The notes: generated by a model from the letters alone, not told the origin. DNA of 54,712 nt from RGIG2945 sp045540355 (GCA_045540355.1 JAZQHB010000058.1:1-54712), one strand, 5' to 3'; shown: positions 17,504 to 25,827, numbered from the stretch's first letter. Program-made: numbers and translations.

Positions 17504-18451
17504 ATGATTAAGCCAATTCAGATCAGATCTCACAGCTTTGTTCAGATCAGCCGTGGTGCTTATAAAGCATCAGATGTTGATGAGTATTTATCAGAGGTAG
17601 CTTCTCAGCTCGAGGAACACCTTGCAGAAAGAGAAGAGCTTGTTAAAAAAATTACAATGCTTGCTGACAAAATTCAGGAATACAGATCCGATGAAGACAG
17701 TATAGGTGCAGCACTTCTTAATGCACAGAAAATGGCTGCAAAGCTTACAAAGGATGCTGAAGATGCCGCACAGGAGCTCAACAATAAAGCTGAGAATCAG
17801 GCAAAAGAGCTTGAAGAAAGAGCTATTGAAAAGGCAAGAGAAATCATATCTGCTGCAAACGACAAGAGTGAACAGATGGTTGCAGAAGCTAAAAAGCAGC
17901 ACGACTCTATCGTCAATTCAACAGATAAAGATGCAAGAGCACAGCTGGCAATAACAAAGAAAGAGCTTAACGAAAAAACAAGAGAGCTTAAGGCTTTGAA
18001 AGCAAAGGTCGAGCAACTCAAAACAAGAGCATTGGATATTTACACAAATCATATTGCTGAAATCAAAGAGCTTAGCAGTATTGTTGAAAAAGAAGATGAA
18101 GCTTATAATGCTGTAGCGGAAGAAGCTCCTGAAGCTGTACTTGAAGAAGCACTCCCTGAAACAAAGAATCCGGAAGCAGTTGAAGCAGCAGTTGAAGCAG
18201 CGGTAGTTGCAGCAACTGAAAAAGTTCAGGCAGAGGCTGCACAGGAAATTACTGTTGATACAGAAGAAACAGCTGTAAAACCCGCAGGTTTTGCAGTTTC
18301 AGAGGAAGTTGTTGCTGAGGTTGAAGCTCAGGCAAACGCTGAAGAATCAAGTGAGCCTGATTTTGCGTCTTTTAAAGTAAATCTTGAAAATCTCACTGAC
18401 AGCGGTAACTCTGATTTCTTTTCATTCTTTACAGATAACAACGATAAATGA
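17504..18451 (+). CDS. DivIVA domain-containing protein
   Basis: Cytoplasmic coiled-coil scaffold recruited to curved membrane at septa and poles, 315 residues. The N-terminal DivIVA lipid-binding region is degenerate but clear (MIKPIQIRSHSFVQISRGAYKASDVDEYLSEV in outline), then a long heptad-rich coiled coil (residues about 30-195), followed by an Ala/Glu/Val-rich acidic tail of about 100 residues. That tail makes it longer than B. subtilis DivIVA (164). Start follows GGAGG. Its stop overlaps the lspA start (ATGA, 18448-18451). Confidence 0.9.
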   Translation: MIKPIQIRSHSFVQISRGAYKASDVDEYLSEVASQLEEHLAEREELVKKITMLADKIQEYRSDEDSIGAALLNAQKMAAKLTKDAEDAAQELNNKAENQAKELEERAIEKAREIISAANDKSEQMVAEAKKQHDSIVNSTDKDARAQLAITKKELNEKTRELKALKAKVEQLKTRALDIYTNHIAEIKELSSIVEKEDEAYNAVAEEAPEAVLEEALPETKNPEAVEAAVEAAVVAATEKVQAEAAQEITVDTEETAVKPAGFAVSEEVVAEVEAQANAEESSEPDFASFKVNLENLTDSGNSDFFSFFTDNNDK

Positions 18452-18933
18452 TAAAAGTTATCAGTCTTGTAATAATGGCGGTTTTGGTAGCAATCGACCA
18501 GTTTATTAAATATATCGCCGCTTCAAAACTTGTGGGTGCAGGAACAGTCGTTGCTATACCAAAAGTTTTAGGTTGGTATTACGCCGAAAACACAGGTGCT
18601 TCTTTCAGTATGTTTTCGGGTAAGGTTAATTTTCTCATAATAGTGACAGCGGTGATTATAATTGCAGGTTTTGTTTTTATGTTTCATAAAAAAACAAGGT
18701 TTAATCTGCTTTATATAGGTGTTTGCTTAGCTTTGACAGGCGGTATAGGTAATCTTATCGACAGAATTTTCAGAGGTTTTGTTATAGACTATATACAGAC
18801 CCTTTTCTGTGATTTTCCGATATTCAACTTTGCTGATTGTCTTATCTGTATCGGTGCGGGGTTAATGATTGTTTATACCGCAATCGACCTTATAAAAGAG
18901 ATTAAAAGCAAAAAGGGTGTAACTGATGAGTGA
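18448..18933 (+). CDS. lspA: Lipoprotein signal peptidase
   Basis: Signal peptidase II, an inner-membrane aspartyl protease that cuts the signal from prolipoproteins such as the binding protein at 2477. It has 161 residues and four transmembrane helices. The family boxes are present: AIDQFIKYIAA near the start, YAENTGASFSMF, GGIGNLIDRIFRGFVIDYI and IFNFADCLICIG; the catalytic aspartates are those of GFVIDY and FNFADC. It overlaps divIVA by four bases and the next gene by eight, so all three are translationally linked. Confidence 0.96.
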   Translation: MIKVISLVIMAVLVAIDQFIKYIAASKLVGAGTVVAIPKVLGWYYAENTGASFSMFSGKVNFLIIVTAVIIIAGFVFMFHKKTRFNLLYIGVCLALTGGIGNLIDRIFRGFVIDYIQTLFCDFPIFNFADCLICIGAGLMIVYTAIDLIKEIKSKKGVTDE

Positions 18934-19834
18934 TACCTATACAATTATTGTTGATGAAAAGACCGAGGGGATAAGGATTGACAAACTGATTGTTGATTCA
19001 ATACCCGAGCTGACGCGAAACTCAGTTCAGAGATTATTCGGCACCGATAATCTTACGGTGAACGGTCTTTCAAAAACTAAAAGCTATAAACCAAAACGCG
19101 GCGACATTATAAAAGTGACTACAGAGGATGCGGTTGAAGCTGAAGCAGTACCGCAGAATATCCCATTAGATATAAGATATGAAGACGATGACCTTTTGGT
19201 TGTGAATAAGCCGCAAGGCATGGTTGTCCATCCTGCACCGGGCAATCCGGATAATACTCTTGTTAATGCATTGCTCTATCATTGCAAAGGAAGTTTATCC
19301 GGTATAAACGGTGTAATGCGACCCGGCATTGTCCATAGGATTGACAAATTTACAAGTGGTCTTCTCATCGTCGCAAAAAATGACCTTGCCCATATAGGCT
19401 TGGCTGAACAGATTAAAGAGCATAGCTTTTTAAGAGAATACAGAGCAGTCGTAAAAGGTCATTTTAAAGAGAAAACGGGAACTGTTGATAAACCAATCGG
19501 CAGAAATCCTAATGACAGAAAAAAGATGTGCGTTACCTTGAAAAATTCTCGCGAAGCGGTGACTCACTACGAGGTTTTAGAGGAATTTGATAAATATTCT
19601 TATATAAAACTTCGCCTTGAAACGGGTAGAACACATCAGATCAGAGTTCACATGGCATACTTGGGTCATCCGGTTGCGGGCGACGAAGTGTACGGCAAAC
19701 CCGAAAAAAAGCTCCTTGGTCAGTGCTTGCACGCGGGAGTTATCGGTTTTGTTCATCCGAGAACTCATGAATATATTGAAGTGACATCTGAGCTTCCCGA
19801 ATACTTTACAAAGTTTTTAGGAAGTTGCAAATAA
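18926..19834 (+). CDS. RluD-family 23S rRNA pseudouridine synthase
   Basis: Ribosomal RNA pseudouridine synthase of the RluA/RluD family, 302 residues. An N-terminal S4 RNA-binding domain (RIDKLIVDSIPELTRNSVQR; TVNGLSKTKSYKPKRGD) is followed by the catalytic domain, whose active aspartate lies in GIVHRIDKFTSGLLIVAKN. Other landmarks are the VVNKPQGMVVHPAPG segment and RLETGRTHQIRVHMAYLGHPVAGDEVYG. The lspA-rluD order is common in Firmicutes (B. subtilis lspA-ylyB). The exact rRNA position modified cannot be fixed here. Confidence 0.95.
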   Translation: MSDTYTIIVDEKTEGIRIDKLIVDSIPELTRNSVQRLFGTDNLTVNGLSKTKSYKPKRGDIIKVTTEDAVEAEAVPQNIPLDIRYEDDDLLVVNKPQGMVVHPAPGNPDNTLVNALLYHCKGSLSGINGVMRPGIVHRIDKFTSGLLIVAKNDLAHIGLAEQIKEHSFLREYRAVVKGHFKEKTGTVDKPIGRNPNDRKKMCVTLKNSREAVTHYEVLEEFDKYSYIKLRLETGRTHQIRVHMAYLGHPVAGDEVYGKPEKKLLGQCLHAGVIGFVHPRTHEYIEVTSELPEYFTKFLGSCK

Positions 19835-19850
19835 TTTGGAGGTGTAAATT

Positions 19851-20696
19851 TTGGAACAAGCAGCAAAAAAGCAGCTTAGAATCAAGGCTTGCAAAGCAAG
19901 AATGGGTATAATTGAGGCGGTGTATAGTGCAAAATCGGGTCATCCGGGCGGCTCACTCTCTATCGCTGATATTATGACTTATCTGTATTTTAATGAAATG
20001 AATGTTGATCCCAAGGATCCTAAAAACGAGGATCGTGACCGTTTGGTGCTTTCAAAAGGTCATACCGCACCGGCTCTCTATTCAGTTCTTGCACTCAAGG
20101 GATTTTTCCCGATTGAAGAATTGAAGACATTGAGAAAGCCCGGTTCAATTCTTCAGGGTCATCCGAGCATGAAAATGACACCCGGTGTTGATATGAGCAC
20201 AGGTTCACTCGGCCAGGGTATCTCTGTTGCAGTCGGTATGGCACTCGGAGCAAAGGTTGCCGGCAAAGCTTTCAGAACTTATGCAATCCTTGGTGACGGT
20301 GAATTACAGGAAGGACAGGTTTGGGAAGCAGCTATGTTTGCAAGTGCAAAAGGTCTTGATAATTTAGTTGCAGTTATCGATAATAACAACCTTCAAATTG
20401 ACGGTACTGTTGCTCAGGTTAACTCACCTTATCCGATTGGCGAAAAATTCAAGGCATTCGGTTGGAATGTTATTGAAATCTGTGCACATTCATTTGATGA
20501 AATTGAGGCAGCTTTTGAGGCAGCTAAGGAATTTAAAGGTAAACCTACTGCTATCGTTGCCAAGAGTATAAAAGGTAAAGGTGTTTCTTTCATGGAAGAC
20601 CAGGTTTCATGGCACGGTGCTGCTCCTAACGAAGAACAGTACAATCAGGCTATGGCAGAATTAAACGCAGCATTGTTACAGGTAGAGGAGGCGTAA
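19851..20696 (+). CDS. Transketolase, N-terminal (ThDP-binding) subunit
   Basis: First half of a split transketolase of the pentose phosphate pathway, 281 residues. It holds the pyrophosphate end of thiamine diphosphate: AKSGHPGGSLSIADIM, LSKGHTAPALYSVLALKG, GSLGQGISVAVGMALG, and the GDGELQEGQVWEAAMFA...NNNLQIDG motif (GDG-x-NN type). TTG at 19851 follows GGAGGTG and is the best start. The C-terminal half is encoded 3 bases after the stop; the two products must assemble. Split transketolases are usual in Clostridia. Confidence 0.95.
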   Translation: MEQAAKKQLRIKACKARMGIIEAVYSAKSGHPGGSLSIADIMTYLYFNEMNVDPKDPKNEDRDRLVLSKGHTAPALYSVLALKGFFPIEELKTLRKPGSILQGHPSMKMTPGVDMSTGSLGQGISVAVGMALGAKVAGKAFRTYAILGDGELQEGQVWEAAMFASAKGLDNLVAVIDNNNLQIDGTVAQVNSPYPIGEKFKAFGWNVIEICAHSFDEIEAAFEAAKEFKGKPTAIVAKSIKGKGVSFMEDQVSWHGAAPNEEQYNQAMAELNAALLQVEEA

Positions 20697-20699
20697 GGA

Positions 20700-21647
20700 A
20701 TGGCAGAAGCAATTAAATTAGCTACAAGAGAAGCTTACGGTAAAGCTTTAGTTGAGCTTGGTGAAAAGAATGATAAAGTCGTAGTTGTTGATGCTGACCT
20801 TGCGGCAGCTACGAAAACAGGTATGTTCAAAAAGGCATATCCGGACAGATTTTTTGATGCAGGTATTGCTGAGTGTAATATGGTTAATGTGGCAGCAGGT
20901 CTTTCAACTGTCGGCTTCGTACCTTTTGCAAGCTCCTTTGCAATGTTTGTTGCAGGCAGAGCTTTTGAACAGGTAAGAAATACAATCGGATATCCCCATC
21001 TTAATGTTAAAATCGGTGCAACTCATGCAGGTATCTCTGTTGGTGAAGACGGTGCAAGCCATCAGTGTTGTGAAGATATTGCGTTGATGAGAACTATTCC
21101 CGGAATGACTATCATCAATCCTTGTGATGATGTCGAAGCTCGTGCAGCAGTTTTGGCTGCCGCAGAAACAGAGGGACCGTTCTATCTGCGTTTCGGCAGA
21201 CTTGCTCTCCCCAGACTTAATGCTGAAGATTATAAATTTGAAATCGGCAAAGGTGTTCAGCTTGCAGACGGTAGCGATGTAACAATTATCGCAACAGGTC
21301 TTATGGTAAACGAAGCTTTGATTGCTAAGGATTTGCTTGCAGGTGAGGGTATTTCCGCTAAGGTTATCAATATCCATACGATCAAACCTATTGACCGTGA
21401 TATTATCATCGAAGCTGCTAAATCAACAGGTGCTATTGTAACTGCTGAAGAGGCTTCAATCATCGGCGGACTTGGTTCTGCAGTAACAGAGGTTATCTGT
21501 GAAACGGTTCCCGTACCTGTAATCAGAGTTGGTGTTGAGGATAAATTCGGCGGCTCAGGTCCTGCAGTTGAAATGCTTAAGATTTACGGTCTTACTGCAG
21601 CCAATATCGTAGAAAAAGCTAAAGCGGCTATTGCTTTAAAGAAATAA
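20700..21647 (+). CDS. Transketolase, C-terminal subunit
   Basis: Second half of the split transketolase, 315 residues: the pyrimidine-binding domain (VVVDADLAAATKTGMF; AGIAECNMVNVAAGLS, with the cofactor-activating glutamate in IAECNM) and the C-terminal transketolase domain (VTIIATGLMVNEALIAKDLL; AEEASIIGGLGSAV). The TSIGVGEDG-type stretch reads AGISVGEDGASHQ. Start ATG follows GGAGG that overlaps the end of the first subunit gene, so the two are made together in similar amounts. Confidence 0.95.
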   Translation: MAEAIKLATREAYGKALVELGEKNDKVVVVDADLAAATKTGMFKKAYPDRFFDAGIAECNMVNVAAGLSTVGFVPFASSFAMFVAGRAFEQVRNTIGYPHLNVKIGATHAGISVGEDGASHQCCEDIALMRTIPGMTIINPCDDVEARAAVLAAAETEGPFYLRFGRLALPRLNAEDYKFEIGKGVQLADGSDVTIIATGLMVNEALIAKDLLAGEGISAKVINIHTIKPIDRDIIIEAAKSTGAIVTAEEASIIGGLGSAVTEVICETVPVPVIRVGVEDKFGGSGPAVEMLKIYGLTAANIVEKAKAAIALKK

Positions 21648-21664
21648 TATAAGTACATTTAACT

Positions 21665-21692
21665 GAAATGTCGTCGTCGGTGACGACATTTC
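21665..21692 (+). terminator. Hairpin in the gap after transketolase, weak terminator or attenuator
   Basis: GAAATGTCGTC (21665-21675) pairs perfectly with GACGACATTTC (21682-21692). Only a short, interrupted T run follows and the next ribosome site comes at 21699, so read-through is likely. It may lower expression of the two downstream genes. Confidence 0.55.
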
Positions 21693-21711
21693 TTTATTGG
21701 AGGAAGCGTTT

Positions 21712-22002
21712 GTGAGTAAAGAAATAATTTTCAGATCTGCAATGTTCGGTGGATTTAAGAGGGAAGATGTAATCAGCTATATTGAAAAGCTACAATCCGA
21801 AATCGTGGAAGATAAAAAGGTAATCGGTGAAAAAGTAAGAGCTTTGAAGGATGCTGAGGACAAAATTGCAAGTCTTGAAGCAGAATTTGAAGCCCTTAAA
21901 GCCGCTAAATCTAAAAAGACTGAAACTAAAAAGTCAGAAAGCGATACAAAGAAAAAGACAACTAAAAAACGCACCACCAAAAAGGAAAAGGCAGAAAATT
22001 GA
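21712..22002 (+). CDS. Small DivIVA-like coiled-coil protein with lysine-rich tail
   Basis: Protein of 96 residues, no named family. The start taken is GTG at 21712, after GGAGG at 21699-21703; an in-frame TTG at 21697 overlaps that site. Residues about 8-30 (FRSAMFGGFKREDVISYIEK) look like a DivIVA-type N-terminal segment (FxGYxxxxVxxFL), then a coiled coil to about 64, then a tail rich in Lys and Thr (KKKTTKKRTTKKEKAEN) that could bind nucleic acid or an acidic partner. The 3' end overlaps the next gene (TGATG). Role unknown; a membrane-curvature or nucleoid link is only a suggestion. Confidence 0.75.
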   Translation: MSKEIIFRSAMFGGFKREDVISYIEKLQSEIVEDKKVIGEKVRALKDAEDKIASLEAEFEALKAAKSKKTETKKSESDTKKKTTKKRTTKKEKAEN

Positions 22003-22538
22003 TGTCTGAATATTATATAAATACAAGAGATTTAAAAATTGAAACCGAAAACCTTAAAGCAGGAGATAAGGTCTATCTTTCCGGTATTGTCTATACTGCT
22101 CGTGACGCCGCACATAAACGGATAGTTGAGCTTATAAACAATGGATGTGACTTACCTTTTGATTTGGAAGGGGCTTGCATATATTATGCGGGTCCTACCC
22201 CGACACCGAAAGGCTTACCGATAGGCAGCTGCGGACCGACAACATCGTGCAGAATGGATAGCTTTGCACCATTGTTGCTTGACCGTGGACTTGTTGCGAT
22301 GATAGGTAAAGGGCAACGCAACAAAGAGGTCTGTGATGCAATTGTCAGAAACAAAGCAGTATATTTTTGTGCAATAGGCGGAGCAGGTGCTTTGGCGGCA
22401 AAATGTGTTAAAAGTTCAAAAGTAATTGCTTTTGAAGATTTAGGGTGTGAATCGGTTAAGAAGCTCGAATTAGCAGATTTTCCTTTGATTGTTGCGATCG
22501 ATTCTAATGGTGAAAATATTTTTTTAAAAAACTCTTGA
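22002..22538 (+). CDS. Fumarase/tartrate dehydratase beta-subunit-like protein
   Basis: Protein of 178 residues matching the C-terminal (beta) domain of class I fumarate hydratase and L-tartrate dehydratase. The ATG at 22002 overlaps the previous stop. Seen landmarks are LKAGDKVYLSGIVYTARDAAH, IYYAGPTPTPKGLPIGSCGP, GLVAMIGKG and CAIGGAGALAA. The alpha subunit, which carries the 4Fe-4S cluster, is not next to it and not in this window, whereas the two are normally adjacent. Either alpha is encoded elsewhere or this protein has another job. It closes the long operon; the stop codon overlaps the next promoter's -35 box. Confidence 0.9.
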   Translation: MSEYYINTRDLKIETENLKAGDKVYLSGIVYTARDAAHKRIVELINNGCDLPFDLEGACIYYAGPTPTPKGLPIGSCGPTTSCRMDSFAPLLLDRGLVAMIGKGQRNKEVCDAIVRNKAVYFCAIGGAGALAAKCVKSSKVIAFEDLGCESVKKLELADFPLIVAIDSNGENIFLKNS

Positions 22539-22563
22539 CAAACAAAAAATCAAGTGATATAAT
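22535..22563 (+). promoter_or_regulatory. Strong sigma-A promoter of the T-box operon
   Basis: Consensus TTGACA (22535-22540), 17-base spacer, consensus TATAAT (22558-22563). The -35 box overlaps the stop codon of the fumarase-like gene. Confidence 0.92.
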
Positions 22564-22565
22564 CC

Positions 22566-22820
22566 ATAACATAAAAGCAAAGACGGAGACGGCTTAGGCA
22601 TAAAGACATTTCAGAGAGTCTGCGGTTGGTGAAAGCAGATAATGTCAGCTGAAAGCTTATCACTCCCGAGCTGTGGCCCGAAATTACAGTAGGCGTCATC
22701 GTATGACTGCGTTAAAGTCTAAGGCTTGTTAGAGTCTGAGGGTGCTTATGCACTGAATTTAGGTGGTACCACGGGATAATATCTCGTCCTAAAGTTTTAC
22801 TTAGGACGGGATTTTTTTAT
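22566..22820 (+). promoter_or_regulatory. T-box riboswitch (tRNA-sensing leader) with terminator
   Basis: Classic T-box leader. Stem I is seen as GACATT (22605-22610), an AGAGAG bulge and the distal hairpin TCTGC-GGTTGGTGAAA-GCAGA, closed by AATGTC from 22641. The T-box itself is AGGTGGTACCACGG (22761-22774). The terminator is a 12-bp stem (22781-22792 with 22801-22812) followed by seven T. Uncharged tRNA should favour antitermination. The TGGT in the T-box predicts a tRNA with A73. The specifier codon is ambiguous by eye: ATC (Ile, in CTTATCACTCCC) is preferred, GCT (Ala) is possible. Downstream are a regulator and an acyl-CoA synthetase rather than an aminoacyl-tRNA synthetase. Confidence 0.93.
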
Positions 22821-22854
22821 TATCAAAAATAATTTTAAGAAAGGAAGTTGTGAC

Positions 22855-23421
22855 ATGGAGCTTCAAATTAGAGAAATTGCAGAACGAATACGAGCATTGA
22901 GAGACATTCTTGATTTGTCCGAAAAGGAGATGGCGGAGCACATTGGATGCACCGTAGAAGAATACAAGAATGCAGAACAGGGTGAAACGGATTTCAGCTT
23001 TACATTCATTTATAAATGTGCTGAAAAGTTTGGTGTTGATATGATTGAGCTTTTGACAGGCGACAATCCGAGACTTTCTTTCTACACGATAGTAAGAAAA
23101 GATAAAGGCTTGCCGATGAAACGCAGATCGGGCTTTAATTATTATCACCTTGGTTACAATTTAAAGGGTAAGATTTGCGAACCGTTTTTGGTAACAGCAC
23201 CTTATTCCGAGGAAGAACAGGATAAGCCGATTAAGCTTTCAACCCACAAGGGTCAGGAATTCGACTATGTTTTAAAAGGCAGCTTGAAAATTGCTTTTGA
23301 AGACCATATCGAAATTCTCAACGAAGGTGACTGTGCATTATATGACTCAGGTCATGGTCACGGTATGATTGCAACAGGTGGCGAGGATTGCGTATTCCTT
23401 GCAATAACAATGAAGAGGTAG
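22855..23421 (+). CDS. XRE-family transcriptional regulator with cupin domain
   Basis: Cytoplasmic regulator of 188 residues. An N-terminal helix-turn-helix of the XRE/Cro type spans residues about 5-60 (IRALRDILDLSEKEMAEHIG; EEYKNAEQGETDFS; FGVDMIELLTG). The C-terminal half is a cupin barrel (HKGQEFDYVLKGSLKIAFED; LNEGDCALYDSGHGHGMIA), which in this family binds a small ligand. It starts 35 bases after the T-box terminator behind AAGGAAG and ends 9 bases before the acyl-CoA synthetase, so it probably senses a product or substrate of that enzyme. Regulator and enzyme share the T-box control. Confidence 0.92.
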   Translation: MELQIREIAERIRALRDILDLSEKEMAEHIGCTVEEYKNAEQGETDFSFTFIYKCAEKFGVDMIELLTGDNPRLSFYTIVRKDKGLPMKRRSGFNYYHLGYNLKGKICEPFLVTAPYSEEEQDKPIKLSTHKGQEFDYVLKGSLKIAFEDHIEILNEGDCALYDSGHGHGMIATGGEDCVFLAITMKR

Positions 23422-23430
23422 GTTTTATAA

Positions 23431-25074
23431 ATGCTTAATATAAACGAAAGATTTGTTGATGATGTTTTTGACGAAAACGGTGTGTTAAAAAGTTATAAAT
23501 TTAAATATGAAAGCAATTTCAATTTTGCTTATGATGTTGTTGATGAAATTGCAAAGGGTGAGCCTGACAGACCTGCACTCTTATGGTGCAATCCGAAAGG
23601 CGAAGAGCATCTTTTTACTTATGGTGATTTGAAATATTACAGCGATAAAACTGCTAATATGTTAAGAGCAAAGGGTATCGGCAAGGGCGACATGGTAATG
23701 GTAATTTTAAAAAGACATTATCAGTTCTGGTTCACAATTCTTGCACTTCATAAATTGGGTGCAGTTTGTATCCCCGCATCTTTCTTGCTTACAAAGCATG
23801 ATATCGTTTATCGTGTAAATTCAGCTGACATAAAAGCTGTACTTTGCACAGGTGACGGAGAAACTGCTGCTCATGTTGATGATGCATTACCTGAATGTCC
23901 CTCGCTTAAAGTCAGAGTTATGGTTAACGGCACTCGTGAGGGCTGGGATGACTTTATGACAGATATGGAAAAGGCTGATGACAACTTTGAAAGAGTTGAT
24001 ACAAATGTTGAAGAACCGAGCATTATGTATTTCTCATCAGGCACAACAGGTAATCCCAAAATGGCAATGCATAATTATCTTTATGCACTCGGTCATCTTT
24101 CAACCGCTAAATATTGGCATAAGGTCGTGCCCGACGGCAGACACCTTACAATTGCTGATACAGGCTGGGGTAAAGCGGTATGGGGCAAGCTTTACGGTCA
24201 GATGTTCATGGAAACTTGTGTGTTTGTATATGATTTTGATAAATTCGAGGCAAAGGATATTCTTCAGAAGCTTCAGGACTACAAAATCACAACACTTTGC
24301 TGTCCGCCCACAATGTTCAGATTTTTATTACAGGAAGATGTCGCATCCTATGATTTATCAAATCTCGAATATTGCACAATCGCTGGTGAAGCGTTGAATC
24401 CCGATGTCTTCAACAATTGGTATAAGCAGACGGGTATCAAGCTTATGGAAGGTTTCGGACAGACTGAAACAACTCTTACAATCGCAAACCTTTTGGGTAC
24501 TGAACCGAAGCCCGGTTCAATGGGTAAACCAGTAATGCAGTATGATGTTGATATCGTTGACGAGGACGGAAATTCAGTTCCTCCGGGAGTAACTGGCGAA
24601 ATCGTCATTAACACCAAAGAAAAGCCGATCGGCTTGTTTATGGGTTATTACAGAGATGAGGAAAAAACAAAGGCTACATGGCATGATGATGTTTACCATA
24701 CAGGTGACACCGCATGGAAAGATGAAGACGGATATTTCTGGTATGTCGGAAGAACTGATGATGTTATCAAGTCTTCAGGTTACAGAATCGGACCGTTTGA
24801 GATTGAAAGCGTTTTAACAGAGCATCCCTCGGTACTTGAATGTGCGGTAACAGGCGTGCCCGATCCGTTAAGAGGTAATGTTGTTAAGGCAACAATCGTT
24901 TTAAAACCCGGTTATGAAGGTACCGACGAACTCAAAAAAGAGCTTCAGCAGTATGTCAAGAAGGAAACTGCACCCTACAAATATCCGAGAATAGTCGAAT
25001 TTGTAGATGCACTTCCGAAAACCGTTAACGGTAAAATCCGCAGAGCAGAAATCAGAAAATCAGATAACGCATAA
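23431..25074 (+). CDS. AMP-forming acyl-CoA synthetase (ANL superfamily)
   Basis: Activates a carboxylic acid to its acyl-CoA through an acyl-AMP; 547 residues. Core motifs: A3 YFSSGTTGNPKMAMHN near residue 200, A5 GFGQTETT, A7 YHTGDTAWKDEDGYFWYVGR, A8 TDDVIKSSGYRIGPFEIES and the A10 lysine in PKTVNGKIRRAEIR. Overall it looks like the acetyl/medium-chain acyl-CoA synthetase branch rather than PaaK or AcsA proper. Its substrate is unknown. The T-box upstream suggests that the acid is tied to amino acid supply, for instance a branched-chain fatty acid that can be carboxylated to an amino acid precursor; that is inference. It ends just before a strong bidirectional terminator. Confidence 0.93.
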   Translation: MLNINERFVDDVFDENGVLKSYKFKYESNFNFAYDVVDEIAKGEPDRPALLWCNPKGEEHLFTYGDLKYYSDKTANMLRAKGIGKGDMVMVILKRHYQFWFTILALHKLGAVCIPASFLLTKHDIVYRVNSADIKAVLCTGDGETAAHVDDALPECPSLKVRVMVNGTREGWDDFMTDMEKADDNFERVDTNVEEPSIMYFSSGTTGNPKMAMHNYLYALGHLSTAKYWHKVVPDGRHLTIADTGWGKAVWGKLYGQMFMETCVFVYDFDKFEAKDILQKLQDYKITTLCCPPTMFRFLLQEDVASYDLSNLEYCTIAGEALNPDVFNNWYKQTGIKLMEGFGQTETTLTIANLLGTEPKPGSMGKPVMQYDVDIVDEDGNSVPPGVTGEIVINTKEKPIGLFMGYYRDEEKTKATWHDDVYHTGDTAWKDEDGYFWYVGRTDDVIKSSGYRIGPFEIESVLTEHPSVLECAVTGVPDPLRGNVVKATIVLKPGYEGTDELKKELQQYVKKETAPYKYPRIVEFVDALPKTVNGKIRRAEIRKSDNA

Positions 25075-25078
25075 AAAA

Positions 25079-25109
25079 TTCCCGATAAGGTGTCAAACCT
25101 TATCGGGAA
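25079..25109. terminator. Bidirectional terminator between convergent genes
   Basis: Perfect 12-bp stem TTCCCGATAAGG (25079-25090) with CCTTATCGGGAA (25098-25109). An A run precedes it, giving a T run for the minus-strand gene that ends at 25113. Confidence 0.85.
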
Positions 25110-25112
25110 AGC

Positions 25113-25811
25113 TTATTCTAATCGTGGCAAATCAACATAATCCAAAGCGTAGATACCTGATGTCAAATGAACATATTCAATTGTACCGACTTTAAAGAAA
25201 TTTTTTAAATCCTCCTTAAAGCTCAGATATCCGCTTGAAGTGAGCGTTTCAGTATTGAAAACTCTAATACTGTTGTTCTCACCGTTACAAACATATATGT
25301 ATTTATCTTTCTTGAAAACATTGACCGGACCGGCAAATTCCGTATTTATACCGCCACCGACTCTTGTAAGAATTTTTTTCTTCAGGGGTGAATAATTGAT
25401 AATGCAGTTTCTGCCTTTTACTGCGAACCAAAGAGTGTCGTTATCAAGACAAGCCCCGTAGAGGTTGGAGTCCTTATAAAGTATCTCACCGTCAAATGTA
25501 AGCTTGCCGAGGTTGTCAAAAACACTTATGTATCCGTCATGTGAATTCACCAGAACAGTGTTGTCGGAAAACTTGCAAACATCACAAAAGATATAATCAA
25601 CAATCTCTTTAACAATTTCTTCATAAGCAAAGCCAAACTTATACTTTTGATATTCAACTCTTGTAACTGCGGTTGTGTTGAGTGTAAGGTGGTTGTAAGA
25701 ATAAAATGATGCCTTGAAATTGCCGTCGGGGAGCTCGTCCTCGACAACATATAAAAAGCCCTCTGAAAAGGGCGTAACATCTATAACCCTGCCGGGTGCA
25801 ACTTTTTTCAA
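25113..25811 (-). CDS. Hypothetical beta-propeller-like protein
   Basis: Protein of 232 residues, no signal peptide, function unknown. Its sequence is a series of short strands with 'V.V.....I.VFD..G' repeats (VLVNSHDGYISVFDNLGKL; LYGACLDNDTLWFAVKGR; YIYVCNGENNSIRVFNTETL), which looks like NHL/WD-type propeller blades. The start must be close to TTG at 25811, because an in-frame TGA lies three codons upstream; only a weak GGTG site precedes it. The candidate 6S RNA lies directly upstream on the same strand, so the gene may be expressed by read-through from it. The ORF is long and unbroken and I regard it as real, at moderate confidence. Confidence 0.7.
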   Translation of the reverse strand: MKKVAPGRVIDVTPFSEGFLYVVEDELPDGNFKASFYSYNHLTLNTTAVTRVEYQKYKFGFAYEEIVKEIVDYIFCDVCKFSDNTVLVNSHDGYISVFDNLGKLTFDGEILYKDSNLYGACLDNDTLWFAVKGRNCIINYSPLKKKILTRVGGGINTEFAGPVNVFKKDKYIYVCNGENNSIRVFNTETLTSSGYLSFKEDLKNFFKVGTIEYVHLTSGIYALDYVDLPRLE

Positions 25812-25827
25812 AATGAATCACCAAACC

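Noticed and set aside
22566..22820. Serine specifier (AGC) for the T-box
   Set aside because: The TGGT in the T-box predicts a tRNA with A73, whereas bacterial tRNA-Ser normally has G73.
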